DNA of 64,000 bases, from the NCBI GenBank assembly GCA_951802195.1, contig OX637630.1, positions 1,116,001 to 1,180,000 of the forward strand, given 5' to 3'. This document shows positions 1-11,370 of this stretch, in pieces. Made by a program: the position numbers and the translations under genes. Numbering within the stretch: position 1 is the stretch's first letter; each line of letters begins with the position of its first letter. The notes beneath the pieces are model-generated. The model worked only from the letters and a program-made list of their open reading frames with translations, was not told the DNA's origin and made no database searches. Origin of the DNA: Tausonia pullulans (Eukaryota; Basidiomycota; Tremellomycetes; Cystofilobasidiales; Mrakiaceae).

Positions 1-2054
1 AACAACGAGAGGCGTCGGCTGGTGAACGTCGAGGAGGCCGTTCAGGTCGTCACTGAGGTCGTCCGGGCCGCCGCCGGAAGGGCGGACGACGCCCGGCTTG
101 GACCGATGACGGATCTTTTTGACTATGGACTCGACTCGCTGCAGGCTGGACGGATCAGGAACACGCTCCAGCGAGTGAGTCTCGCTTGTTCTAGCTCTTT
201 TGTCGTCACACCATTGACACATCTCCCTCAGGACCTCGACCTGAACGGTGCGAAGCTCTCGACCAACATTGTTTTCGACCGGCCCTCGATCCAGAGGTGA
301 GCTTTGCTCACTCCTTTTCGCTCAGAAATTTGATTACTGACGTTGATGTGTGATAACAGGCTGGCTGAGTATCTTGTCGCCCTCACCTCCGGCGACGTCT
401 CCAAGCTTAACGAGCCTTCGCAGACGGACATCATGCTTCAGCTCGTCGACAAGTACCGCAATATTCCTGTTCCGGCTGGTACGAAGCCCTCGCCGGCGAC
501 CCCCTCCCTTGCTGTCATTGTCCTCACGGGCGCCACGGGTTCTCTCGGCGCCTATATTCTCGATCTTCTCCTCGCCGACCCTTCCGTCGAGCGTGTCTAC
601 TGCCTCTGCCGCGCTAAGGACGATGCCGACGCCTCGGCCCGTGTTGCAGAGTCGATGCGGACGAGGCAACTTTCCAAGCGCTTCCCAGATGCTCGGGTCG
701 TCGCTCTGGCTTCTGACCTGGCGGACGACTCGCTCGGACTCAACCAGGCGCGGTACGAGGAGATCGCGAAGAACGTGACAATGGTTGTTCACGTGAGTCG
801 ACGAGCGTGGATGTATTCATTCTAAACGGGTTGCTAATTATTCCTGCTTTCTTCTGCCAGAACGCCTGGAGTGTCAATGTCAGCTTCATCTCTCTTTCTC
901 ACTTGCCTGCTTCTCCGCCAATGTAGCTGACTCTGACCTCCACTCATAGTTCAACCTCGACATATCATCCTTTGAGCCTCACATCCGCGGCGCCATCAAC
1001 CTCATGCGTCTGGCTCTTTCGCCTGAGACGGCTGGTCACTTCTACTTCTCTTCCTCCGTCTCTGCAGTCTTTGGTGTGTCCATTTTTGTGTCCCTTGGCA
1101 CCTTTCCTTGAAGTGCACGTAGCTGACCTGCGTTCCTCTCTGTCCAGCCTGGCCTGGCCCCGGCCCCGTCCCTGAGGCCGTCACGGAGAAGCCCGAGTAC
1201 GCGCAGAACATGGGATACGCTCGGTCAAAATGGGTCACGGAGAAGCTCTGTGAGATCATCTCGGAAAAGACTCCGCTCCAGGCCGGCGTCCTCCGAATTG
1301 GCCAGATGGTCGGCGACACGACGAACGGCATTTGGAATGAGACCGAAGGTGACCTCCTTGACTCACTCATGCGCCATGTGGAAACCTGCTGATCCCGGTG
1401 CCTGCTCCTCTTGTCCAGCCATCTCTCTCATCTTTAAATCCGCCCAGACGATCGGCGCACTTCCAGCCCTGGACGACAAGCCCTCGTGGCTGCCTGTCGA
1501 CTATGCCGCCCAAACCATCGTTGAGCTCATTGCCCGCTCCTCGTCGAACTCCGCCTCCACCAAGAAGACGGCGCCGTGCTGGCACGTTCTCATGCCCAAG
1601 AACGTGACATGGTCCGGCGTCCTGGAGAGCTTCCGCCAGGCCGGGATCAAGTTTGAGGCCGTCGACCGCAAGGAGTGGGTCCGCAGGCTGAGGGAGTCAG
1701 ACGACGACGTGGTGAAGAACCCGACGAAGAAGCTGCTCTCGTTCTTTGAGGGTGAGCTCGCTCTCTTCTGTCTGTTTTTCTGATCTTTGTGTGACTTACC
1801 CGCCTCTTCTCTACCCAGGCAAGTATGAGATCGACGACTCCAAGTTTGCCAAGCGGTATCCGCTCGAGACGACCAAGACTGTTGAGGCGAGCTCGGCGCT
1901 AGCGAGTGCGCCTGTGGCGGACGATGCACTGTGGGTTTTTCTCCTGTTTCTCTCGTCGTCCTTGATTGCACATGAGGGCTGATAACTGTTGCTCCGACCC
2001 TACAGGGTGGCCAAGTGGGTGGCGAGCTGGCGGAAGACGGGGTTCCTTGTTTAA
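1..2054 (+). CDS. NRPS-like carrier protein-thioester reductase enzyme, 3' part
   Basis: Partial gene entering from the left edge; about 502 residues lie in the window. The exons I trace are 1-174, 232-296, 360-792, 861-878, 950-1073, 1148-1348, 1419-1751, 1819-1930 and 2006-2054. A phosphopantetheine carrier domain comes first, with DYGLDSLQ holding the Ser that takes the cofactor. A terminal reductase domain follows, with a Rossmann glycine motif (LTGATGSLGAYIL), the SDR-like Ser stretch YFSSSVSA, and a Y-x3-K pair in GYARSKWVTEKL. In A-T-R enzymes (NRPS-like carboxylic acid reductases and the related alpha-aminoadipate reductase Lys2) this domain releases the carrier-bound acyl group with NAD(P)H. 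The adenylation domain that would set the substrate lies outside the window. The C-terminus resembles NRPS-like reductases more than Lys2, but I cannot exclude Lys2. No biosynthetic partner genes follow it. Confidence 0.85.
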
Positions 2055-2579
2055 GACTAGACGGTATTTTAATTTCACGATGTTCACGACCGCATTCCTT
2101 CCTGGTTTCAAGGGTGTCCGCCCGCTTGCGAACACGCAGGACGAAAGAGCCTGCCTGCCTCAGACAGACTGGTAGACAGCCCACGTGGGCCGGTCCGGGC
2201 TCATGCCTGGGAGCCGCGCGCGCGCTTGCCCGCTCTTCCTTCAGCGAGGGCGAACTCGCCCTTGCAGGAAAACAGGCCGGCGACCAGCGGCGATCCCGAG
2301 ATGGTTGTTGGGTGCCTAAGAAGAGCTCGTCGACGGCGGAGAAAGGTCCCAGTCGAGTCGAAAGGGAGAGAAGGCGGTCGAACGTCACCGACCTGACGGG
2401 AGCGAAGGGGGCGACGGCCGTCGTCGGTCAGCGCCCCGCCCGCCTCTTCGTCCTTCTTTCAGCTCTCAACCACCACCAACCAACCGAAACAGCCAGCCGA
2501 CCCCACGCCTCTTCTCTCTCTCTCCGCTCTTCAGCGCCTGCCTTTTCCTTCTTCGCCCCGTTCCAACTTCTCGCCCACA

Positions 2580-3764
2580 ATGCCCGACGCCGTCATGAGC
2601 GAGCCGTCTCAAAACTGTGAGCACGGCCCTCTATCGTCACCCGTTCTCCCCCGCTGACTCGACCTCGACTTGTCTTCTACAGCTGCCTCCTCCAACCCTC
2701 CTTCCTCCAGCACCACCATCCTCAACCCGCGTGCCCAGCCGTTCAAGCCTTCGCCAGGGCCCGGGGGCGCCTCTGCCTCTGGGACGGCCTCAACGTCCGC
2801 TCCTCCCTCCCGGCCTCCTACCCCGCCCTGGCTCAACCCGAAGAAGCGTGGAGGACCCGTTAAGGGTCGTGCCCTGCGTGACATGCTTGCATCGACGAAG
2901 TCGCGGCCATCGTTCGTCAAGCCCGGATCGATTGCCAAGCCGACGAGCAGCTTCGGGTCGGGTTGGCGTGCGCGAGGCGTGAGGGGTCCCAAAGGAGGGT
3001 CGAGGAAGGTCGACGCTCCTCCAAGGCTTGAGGACTCGTATGTCGCCAGCCGAGTACTGAACTTTGCGACCGCCGCCGACTGGACGGAGGAGGCGCTCGC
3101 GAGGCCCGGGATCCGGAAGGTCACCTTTGGACCGAGCTTTGAGGTCGAAGAGTGAGTCCCCCCCTCTCCCCGCCCCTCCTGTCTCTCCACATTCACGCCC
3201 GCTGACCTCCACCCTCTTGTTTCCCTTCAGCTCCCACCTCCTTCAGATCGCCGCCCTCCCACAACTCGCCAAGTTGCTCGAATGCTTCATTGTCTCCTCC
3301 GCCCCTCGAATCACCAACTCGGCCTTCCAGTCCCTCGCCTCGGCCTGCCCCTCTCTCCTTCACCTCCAGCTCGACGCTGCCCTTGAGCTCGACGACGCGA
3401 CGTTCCTCAAGATCCTCGACGCATGCCCGAAACTCCTCCTCCTCCGCATCACTGGTTCGGAGCAGAAGGGTGGGGCTCTTACGGACGCGAGCGTGAAAGC
3501 GCTTGAATCAACGGAAGATGGAGCGACCAAGCTTGCGGAGCTGTATTTGGCGGATCAGATCTGGATCGAGCAGAGAGCGGTGGAGAGTCTTTCGGCGGTG
3601 CGCAAGACGCTCAAGATTACCCATGGCGAGGTGAGCTGAAGCAATAGGCGGACGCGCGCGTATGCATCCGTTGTTCTCCCGCTGATGGCTTGCTTTCAAT
3701 CTCACAGTCGGAAGGAGGAGACTTGTCGACATTCGTTGGAGGAAAGCTGCAGGGCAGCTCGTGA
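2580..3764 (+). CDS. leucine-rich-repeat-like protein of unknown function
   Basis: Exons 2580-2616, 2683-3151, 3231-3630 and 3708-3764 join in frame to about 320 residues. The first ~110 residues are Ser/Pro/Ala-rich and look disordered, followed by a basic stretch (WLNPKKRGGPVKGRALRDML). The C-terminal half has two or three degenerate repeats of the RNI/AMN1 leucine-rich type, for example SLASACPSLLHLQLDAA and ILDACPKLLLLRITGS. Such repeats usually bind protein partners, often in F-box-like or Rad7-like proteins, but I see no F-box and assign no function. The start is the ATG after a CT-rich leader; the first exon is only 37 nt. The last small exon depends on one splice choice; without it the protein would end a few codons after the previous exon. 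Confidence 0.75.
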
Positions 3765-4654
3765 GTTTCGGTGGAGCGGTCATTGTCTCAGGCACCGGAT
3801 GGACTTAGATGGGGACTTGAGCGAATCAATGATATTGAAACCGTTTGCAAGCGAGAGGCGAAGATCACCTGATCTTAGCTGACGGGAGCGAGAACGGGAG
3901 CGAGAGAACTAAGACCGGGATGCGACTTCCTTGGCCCTCTGACGTACTGGAGCACATGAGCACGCGAAAGGGATCGAGATCACGCGAGGGCAGCCGTTCG
4001 GCCGTGCGTCGGCGCGCGTCTCGCTCGCCCTCAGCATCCGATGGACCCCCGTTGTCGTTTGCCATCGAGCTGAGCTGAGCTGAGGAAGCAAAATCCGGTG
4101 CAAAAAGGAGCGAGATCCCTGGACACGACATCTCTGCTCTCATATGAACGCACAGCTTCGAGGAACTCGTGGAGTCCTTCGCGGTCGCTGCTGGATGCGA
4201 AGAAGGAGATGCGCAGCCAGCGGTCGCGATGGAGAATGACGACGACGCGTTTGACTGTGGACTGACGCGTTGGGGTCCCGACGCGTCTGATGGCGCACTG
4301 ACCCATCGTGCGTGTTCATCGACATTGTCACCCTCGCATCTCATCTAGCAGAATGGCTCCTCATAGCCAGGATGTTTCTTGATATGCTTCGGCAGTATTA
4401 CGAGGTTGTATCAAGGGTTGAGGGCTGAAGATGAAAGGAAACGGGGCGGTGTACTAAACGCCTCGCTCTCTCTCGATTCGCCCTTTGGTCCCCTCTCCTT
4501 TGTTCCCTCTTTCTTCCTTTCAACGACGACATTCCATCTTCCCTCCCCCCCTCCCCTCCCCTGCGCCCCCCCCCCATCTTGACACGCATCTCTTTTCTCT
4601 CTCTCTCTCTTTCTCTTTCTTGTATATCTCCGCCTTCTTGCCTCTTTCTCTCTC
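3765..4654. other. intergenic region, no gene seen
   Basis: About 890 bp between the LRR-like gene and CDC6. Open frames here are short, overlap each other and show no family motif. The last ~200 bp before the CDC6 start are strongly pyrimidine-rich (runs of C and CT), as expected for a leader or promoter in this genome. Confidence 0.6.
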
Positions 4655-6943
4655 ATGTCTTGCCCTTCCCCCTCATCCCGCTCTACTCGTTCCTCGACCC
4701 GCCCAGCTCCCCCTACGCCCTCGACGCCCTCCCGGCGTAAGATTTCCTCCTCCTCGTCCACCTCCACTGCCAAAAAGCCCCGGCTGTCATCCTCGTCGTC
4801 CCTGACGACGATGGATGGCGAGGACAATTTCAAGGAGAACGAGAAGCCGCCGCCGGACGAGGAGGTCGACGAGCTCAACGAGGAGCGCAAGCGGCGTCGG
4901 CGATCCCTTAGCGTTGCCTCGACGGCGTCCTCTTCCCGCGACACCAAACGATCCCGCCTTGTCCGGACAGAATCTCGTACGTGTCTCCTTGCCGTGCAGA
5001 TAGGGAGATCGTTCGTTTAGCTGACCGTTCCCCGTTCGTTGTCGGATGGCGCTCTTCCCCCCCCCCTCGCTCGATCGCTTGCTCGTCTTCCTCCCTCTTC
5101 TCCCAGTGTCGTCTGAGGACGCCTTCCACCTCGCCTCTTCCTCTTCTTCCTTCTCTTCCAGCTGTGGCCACCTCGTCGAGTCTCTGCCGACACCTCCCGC
5201 AACTCCCGCCAAGGCCAAGTCCCTCACTCGCTCCTCATCCGGCTCTGTCGTGTCCTCGACCCCCGCCTCTGTCCCTAAGGCGTCCATCTTTGCGACCGCC
5301 CGCTCCCTTCTCCGCTGCTCCACGACCACCACCATCGTTGGCCGGACCGCCGAGCGTGCCACCTTGAGCGCGTTTCTACAGGCCGAGTCCTCCAAAACGC
5401 TCTACGTCGCCGGCCAGCCGGGGACAGGTAAGACGGCACTCGTCACGAGCGTCGCCGCCACCATCGCTTCTTCCCCTGGCGACGAGTGGCGCATTGGGAC
5501 CATCAACTGCGTCGGGGTCACGGACGTCTGGAATGTTGCTGCTCTCGAGCTTGGCTTTGCTCCGGCGTCGAACAGCAAGAAGGCCAAGGATGCGTTCGTC
5601 AAGGCTCTCGAGCAGGACAAGAAGACTAAATTGTGAGAGGTCATTCCCGCCTTCATCGACTAGTCCTGCTGACCCTCGTTCGCGCCGGTGCCCTTTCCAG
5701 CCTCCTTGTTCTCGACGAGTTCGACTCGCTCATCTCGCTCACGGCGGCGACGTCCATTCCGACGCAAGCCTCGATCCACCTTCTCGAGGCCCTCCTCTCG
5801 CTCCCCGTCGCGCATCCGAACGTCCGCGTGATCGCTATCGCCAACTCGCTCGATCTGCCCTCCCGCTTCCTCTCTCACCTTGAGCCCCAGCCTGAGCTCC
5901 TCTCGTTCACCGCGTACGATAACGCCGACCTCTCGGCAATCGTCCGCGCGCGACTCCGGTCACTCCTTTCTTCTCCGGAGGACGAGTCGGCCAAGACGCC
6001 CCTCGCGGACGACAAGGCCATCGAGCTCGTTGCCCGTCGCGTACAGGCGGAGAACGGAGACCTTCGGATGTGCCTCGACGTCTGCCGGCTTGCGATCGAG
6101 CTCGTCGAGGGTGAGCAGCGCAAGAAGGCGCTTGTGAAATCGCAGCAGGCGGCCGCCGCCTTGGCGGACGAAGCTGTCCTCACGGCTGGAACGTCTCCGA
6201 CCTCGAGCGCCGTCACCGCGCACCTCACGTCGTTCACGGCGCTGGATGCTCCTCGCGCTGGGATGCCGCACGTCCTCAAGGCGCTCCAAAAGGCCAAGGC
6301 GAACGCGTCGTCGTCATCGATGGCATCGCCCGCCGTTCCGTCGACCGCCACCTTTGCCCTTCCAGGCAGCCCTGCGACGAAGCACGCCCCATCCTCTGTG
6401 ACGATCGCTAAAATCAAGGCGACTAACATCCAGTCCCGGCTTGTCCTCGTTGCCCTCCTCGTCCACTCGCGTCGCGCCTCGTGGGGTCTTCCTCCCCTGG
6501 GCGTCCGCGCGTCTGCTGCCGCCGCAGCTTCAGCTGTCGCCCCTCGGATGTCCTCCTCGCTTGCCATCACAACGACGATGACGCTCCACTCGACGTACCA
6601 CCACTTGCTTTCCGCGTCGGACTCCCCCGTTCGGGCCGTGACGCCCTCGGACTTCCTTACGATTGTGACCAACCTCGCGGATGCGGCGCTCATCTCACTC
6701 GCACCGCTGACGCCGTCGAAGCGTCGATCCGCGACGGAGCGCAAGGTTGACCTGGCGTGCCTCGAGGAGGAGATCGTCAAGGGTCTCGTTGGCTTTGGCG
6801 CGGGGGATTCAGAGGCCGGTGCGATTGAGGAGGAGGCCCGGCGGATCTTGGAGCGGGAGGAGGCGAGGATCGAGCGTGCTAGGGAGGGCAGGAGGCGGGA
6901 TGCTGCCAAGGAGAAGGAGTGCCCGATTGAGGACAGACTCTGA
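4655..6943 (+). CDS. CDC6: Cdc6/Cdc18 replication licensing AAA+ ATPase
   Basis: Exons 4655-4976, 5107-5632 and 5701-6943 give about 696 residues. Cdc6 joins ORC at origins in G1 and loads the MCM2-7 helicase. The ATPase core shows the Walker A motif GQPGTGKT, Walker B LLVLDEFDSL and a sensor-1 stretch VIAIANSLDLPSRF, which is typical of the Orc1/Cdc6 family. The C-terminus has the length for a winged-helix domain and ends in a charged helix. The N-terminal ~150 residues are Ser/Pro/Arg-rich with several S/TP sites and basic patches (for example TPPATPAKAKSLTR), fitting CDK control and nuclear import. Orc1 is less likely because no BAH domain is present. The first intron (4977-5106) is the least certain junction; the acceptor at 5106 was chosen because it alone keeps the ATPase frame. 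Confidence 0.9.
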
Positions 6944-7450
6944 GGAAAGCTCCCCCCCTCCTTCTCATCAATCACCCATCTCTATGCCCCGTCCCCCTTC
7001 ATGCCGTTCCCTCCCCTCTTTTCTCCATTTTCTCTTTTTGCCCAGTCTTGTAGGCTCGTTCTCTTTCCGTTATCAGTGTGTTCCCACTCTTCTTGCGTCA
7101 CCTCCCCTCCTCCACCCCCCCCCCTCCCCCCCCGCGATCCCGCACATCTTGTTCTTCTAGCCTTGTCTTGCGCGCCCCCTATCTTGAGCTACCTCCCAAA
7201 CACATACACACCTCGCGATGTTTCTCTCTTGTTTCATTTCCCCTTCTTGCATTACCTACACGCGCCACCATTTCTTCATCTTTCCTCTTGGTTCTTGTGT
7301 GTCCCTCTTTCCTTCCCCCCCCCCCCATCTTGCCGTCCTCTTGCTCTTCTCCTCCTATCTTGCCGTCCTCCTTCTTTCTTCTCTCTATCTTGATGGATGT
7401 CGTTCCCAGAACTTCAAGTCAAGACCTCATCTATTTTTCTGATCCCAGGC
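6944..7450. other. pyrimidine-rich convergent intergenic region
   Basis: Spacer between the convergent CDC6 and FPGS genes. The plus strand is almost all C and T, with long C runs near 7118-7135 and 7315-7327. The word ATCTTG recurs five times (near 7145, 7172, 7328, 7353 and 7386), twice followed by CCGTCCTC. No credible gene; probably holds both 3' ends. Confidence 0.6.
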
Positions 7451-9839
7451 TCAATCGACCCTGAGCCCCACCTCGGTCAGGCCCGCCACTTCCATCACCC
7501 CACCGACGAGGTGCAAGCTCCCCGTCACGAGCACATCGGCCTCCTCCCGCTTGCCGTCCTCGCTCTCCTTGCGCTGGCGGACGAGCTCGACAGCCTCCTC
7601 GATCGACCCGACGACGTGGACCCGCTCCGCTGGGAAAGAGGGCGTGAGTTGCTGGAAGGCAGTGGAGAGCTCCCGTTGTATCGAGAGGGAAGTATCTTCC
7701 GCTCTGGAAGAGAGGTCTGCTCGAAAGGGGATAAGCAGATGGGGGGGCAGGAAGAAAAAGGCGAGGGACGAGACTGACCGCCCTTGGAGACACCCGAGGC
7801 GTACGTCGTGTTGGTCGAGAAGACGACTTCGTCGAAGAACCGACCGCGCTCGGTCTTGGAAGCCGCGACGGAGGCAGGAGCTTCGGAGAAGAGGGCGGCG
7901 AGGAGCTCGGTCGAGGAGCGGCCGTGCGTGCAGTTGAAGATGAGGACGCTAGAGACCCGTGGCCGATGTTCAGCGGGCGTCAGACCAAGCGAAGGGGACG
8001 GGAAAGGACAGACCGCTTCGTCTTCTGCTCCCCCTCCTTCTTCGTCGCTGCCGCTGCTCCCATTTCCCCCCAGAACCACTTCCCGCAACCCTCCAAGCTC
8101 TCCTTCGTGTGCGCCCCATCCAACCACCACCTCGTCTTCTCTCCCTCTTCTTCCTCCTCAATCAATTGACATCGTCCCGGCCAGCGCGCTCGCTCGAGCC
8201 CCTCCCTCAGTGCAGGAAGCAAGGGCGAGCCGTCCGTCACTGAGGGGGCGGGAATGTGTGAGAGGACCTTAGGGACGTAAGGGGAGGCGAGGAGGGAGGT
8301 GACGAGGGAGAGGGCGAGGGACGCGTTAGACCGTTGGGGAAGTCCGGCGAGACCTGGGTTGGAAGGGAAGGGAGACACGCGTAAACATGGGGGAAGGTAT
8401 TGCGCCGAGACGAACGGGACGAACCAAGCTTGATGGAGGGGATCTCAGGGTGGATGGGGACGACGGTGAACGAGGAGGCCTAGGAAGGGATTGTACTGTC
8501 AGACCCGCCACCCAGAAAACAAAAATGTGGAAGGCTCACCTTGAGTTCCTTAGCTCGCGAACGAAGCATCTCGAGCCCCTCAGGCTTCTGCTCGACCGTC
8601 AGCGCCGGCACGCCCTCCTGTTGTAACGTGAAGACCACCTGATCAGTTTCTCGCATCGATTTCACCGAGGATTTAAGAGAACACACGCACCTTGTAGATT
8701 CCCCCCTTGTTCCAAGCAACTTCAGCGAGCGTATCTCCGAGGACAGCCGTATGGTCGAGTCCGAGCGAGGTGACGCCTGTCGCGAGCGGCCGAGGGACAA
8801 GATTCGTGGAGTCGAACGCGCCGCCGATGCCGACTTCGAGAAGCGTGGCATCGACCTTGACAGTAGGCAGGGCAGGAAAGACGGCGTGACTTTAGCATAA
8901 GCATTTGCGGGAAGATGAGCGGAGAAGACCTACACGTTCCGAGAGAAAGGCGTGGTACGCCAGAAGTGTCAGGTAGCGAAAGTAAACGGGCTTGACTGGC
9001 GTCAGAGGATTCGCGACCTGTCGTAACGATCGAATACAAGTCAGTGAGGTGGATGGTTATGACTGCGTGTGCCGATACACAACGCCCAACACACCTTCTG
9101 GTCTGCCTCCAACCGCTCCCAGACCTCAAAAAAGTATCGAGCGAAGAGCTCCTCCGAGATTGGGACGCCGTTTATCCGGATCCTCTCCCGCACGGCGACG
9201 AGGTGCGGCGATGTGTACATTCCTTGAGACGGGCAGCTAGGTCAGCCCGAAGCAGCGAGAGAAGAGAGGCAAGACCGGCGACGTCCGATACGCGTCTGCA
9301 CGAGCAGCCCGGCGATAACTCACCCACTCTGAGCGGAGCTCCTGAAGGAGGAGGATGGTTCCGATGCAGACTACGTAGCAGAGAGTCACAGAAGGCCGTC
9401 GTCGAGCCCTTGCCCTTGGTGCCGGTGATATGAAGGACATTGAGCCGGTTGAGGTCCTCGGTCTGAGGCCAGCCAGGAGTAGGTCGAGGAACCGTATCAG
9501 CCAAAATGCTCTCGAGCAACATACCAACATCCTCTGAGGCACGTAGGAAGATACAGAGAATAGAAGAGAGGAGAAAAGGGCCTCTTACCGAGTGGCCGAT
9601 CCGACCAAGGTATTCGCGCATCTCCGTGAGCGCGACGGCGTTCAACTTGAGCCCCGACTTGCGAATAGCCTCGATCGTCGCAGCATTGGACTGGAGCGAA
9701 TTGAGCAGATGGATCGCGTCCTAAAACAGGTTGTGGGATAAGGAGTGAGCGAATGAGCGGACGCAATCAGAGAGACAGGTCGACGCGTTCGTTTGAAAGG
9801 CAGAGAGCTCACTTTGTAGGCGCGCGAGGAAAGAGACAT
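7451..9839 (-). CDS. MET7: folylpolyglutamate synthase
   Basis: Twelve exons from the minus strand (9839-9813, 9720-9589, 9462-9375, 9341-9324, 9222-9095, 9017-8934, 8855-8691, 8617-8540, 8479-8425, 8353-8014, 7948-7779, 7716-7451) join in frame to about 516 residues, the usual FPGS length. The enzyme adds glutamates to folates using ATP, which keeps folate in the cell and is needed for methionine and nucleotide synthesis. Seen motifs: AIHLLNSLQSNAATIEAIRK at the N-terminus, the P-loop HITGTKGKGSTTAF, GMYTSPHLVAVRERIRING, the LEVGIGGAFDSTN block and WWLDGAHTKESLE in the C-terminal domain. No mitochondrial targeting peptide is evident from this start. One exon is only 18 nt long. The symbol follows the yeast gene. 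Confidence 0.93.
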
Positions 9840-11370
9840 GACCGAGAGGGGCAGAGAGACAGTCGAGTTAAAATGCAGGCTCCACTCTCTGAGGCTCTAT
9901 CAGGGTGGGCGAGGGAGACAGGTGAAGGTTGAGAGGGAGAAGGCGAGACCAGAGCACACGACGACGCACGGATTTCTCCAATTCGCGAAGGCGTCAACGG
10001 CAGCTGGACAGCACCTGCAGCTTGGCTACGAGCACGGCCGGGCAGTCTTCCTTTATTCGAATCCCACTTGGTCTCGACCAGCAGGAGGCTGCGTCGATCT
10101 TCATAAGACCTGACAGTAATGTGGCGTAAGTGCGATGGGTGACAAAGACGTTTTGCGCACTTTCATGTTTTAACACCTTGTCCTGGCATCCAGAGATAAA
10201 TGTCTCCCCTGGATCTCTTGAGATGCACCTGCACCTTTCAGAGCCTTGTATGCTTCATAGACGGGCATAATATCTGTCCACGCGCGCTGGTTTGTATCTT
10301 CAGCGCGCGTGTTTGCAACTATCTGCTGAGCCTGATCGAAGCAGAAAATCGCCAAGGCGCAAGACTAGTGCGCACTTACGGAGGATCTATGGGGCACCAT
10401 GGATTGAGACGAAGCAGAACAGGCACGACGTCATCTTCACTGAGGTCTGATATTCTTGAATGAGGTAGCTAGCAAGTCAGGGGAGAGGAGCAACGTTGGC
10501 GGCGTTGCGCATGCGCCGCAAGGCCCTTCTCTCTGGAGTTGAGTGCAGTTGCTGTTTCTGGCTACTCTCACACACGATCCTTCTCATGCGCTTATCTCTC
10601 ATCTCACTGGTTGATGATGAACACCCCTATTCAGCATCCGCCACCCCCCTGCTTCCTCACAACGGCGATGTCGACTCTCGCATTTCCACTGCCCCTGCTA
10701 GCGCGCTGTTGCGCTTGCTTTGCGTGGGAAAAATGATCCTGGTCTGATGATGCTGCTTGGGCACCCAGCACCGACCCATGATAGACACCGAATGGGAAGG
10801 GCTTCCCGTGTCTTTTTCCATGAGCAAGAAGAGGGCCAGGCTATTTCGAGCCATTCCCCCTTGGAACTAACTTCGCCCGTGCTGCGGTGACCAACAGGCC
10901 GGCCGTCCCCCAGCAGGAACCGTTTTGGTTCCCTCGTCGCCGGACGTTGGGGTGCTTCTTCTTATACCTTTGGCAGCTGGAGTGGAGCATCTCTTGCTGC
11001 TGTAGTTGGACACAGCTCACCGCAGATCTCCATGTATTCCTGCATCCCTCCACCCGTCCTGTATCAATCAGAGCCTCCATGAAACAGGCGCGCCTGATTT
11101 CTCGACGCGTGGACCGCTTCAACCTCCTCTCCTCCGCGCTGTGAAACTCGACACCCGAGGCGGAGACAAATCGAGGCCTCGCCCTCGCCCTCGCCTTCGC
11201 CGCCGCTGGACCCCTCCCCTCTCTCTGGCGACGACGCGGCCGAGGCGAGAGGGCTCGCACGGCCAGGGGAAGAGAGGGCGAAAGGCAAGGGAGAGCCGTC
11301 CTTCTCTCCTCCCAACCGCCTCCTTCCGTTCTCCCCCTTTCTTCCCTTGTTTCTTTGTCTATTGCCCGAT
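9840..11370. other. large intergenic region, no gene seen
   Basis: About 1.5 kb between the FPGS start and the next gene. Frames on both strands are short, A/T content is a little higher around 10,100-10,900, and I recognise no protein or RNA family. It should hold the FPGS promoter on the left and the promoter of the secreted glycoprotein on the right. Confidence 0.55.

Noticed and set aside
1501-2388. 295-codon minus-strand frame across the NRPS-like 3' end
   Set aside because: It is antisense to conserved reductase exons and carries no motif.
10045-10062. ATTCGAATCCC word resembling a tRNA T-loop
   Set aside because: T stem does not pair and no anticodon arm is visible.
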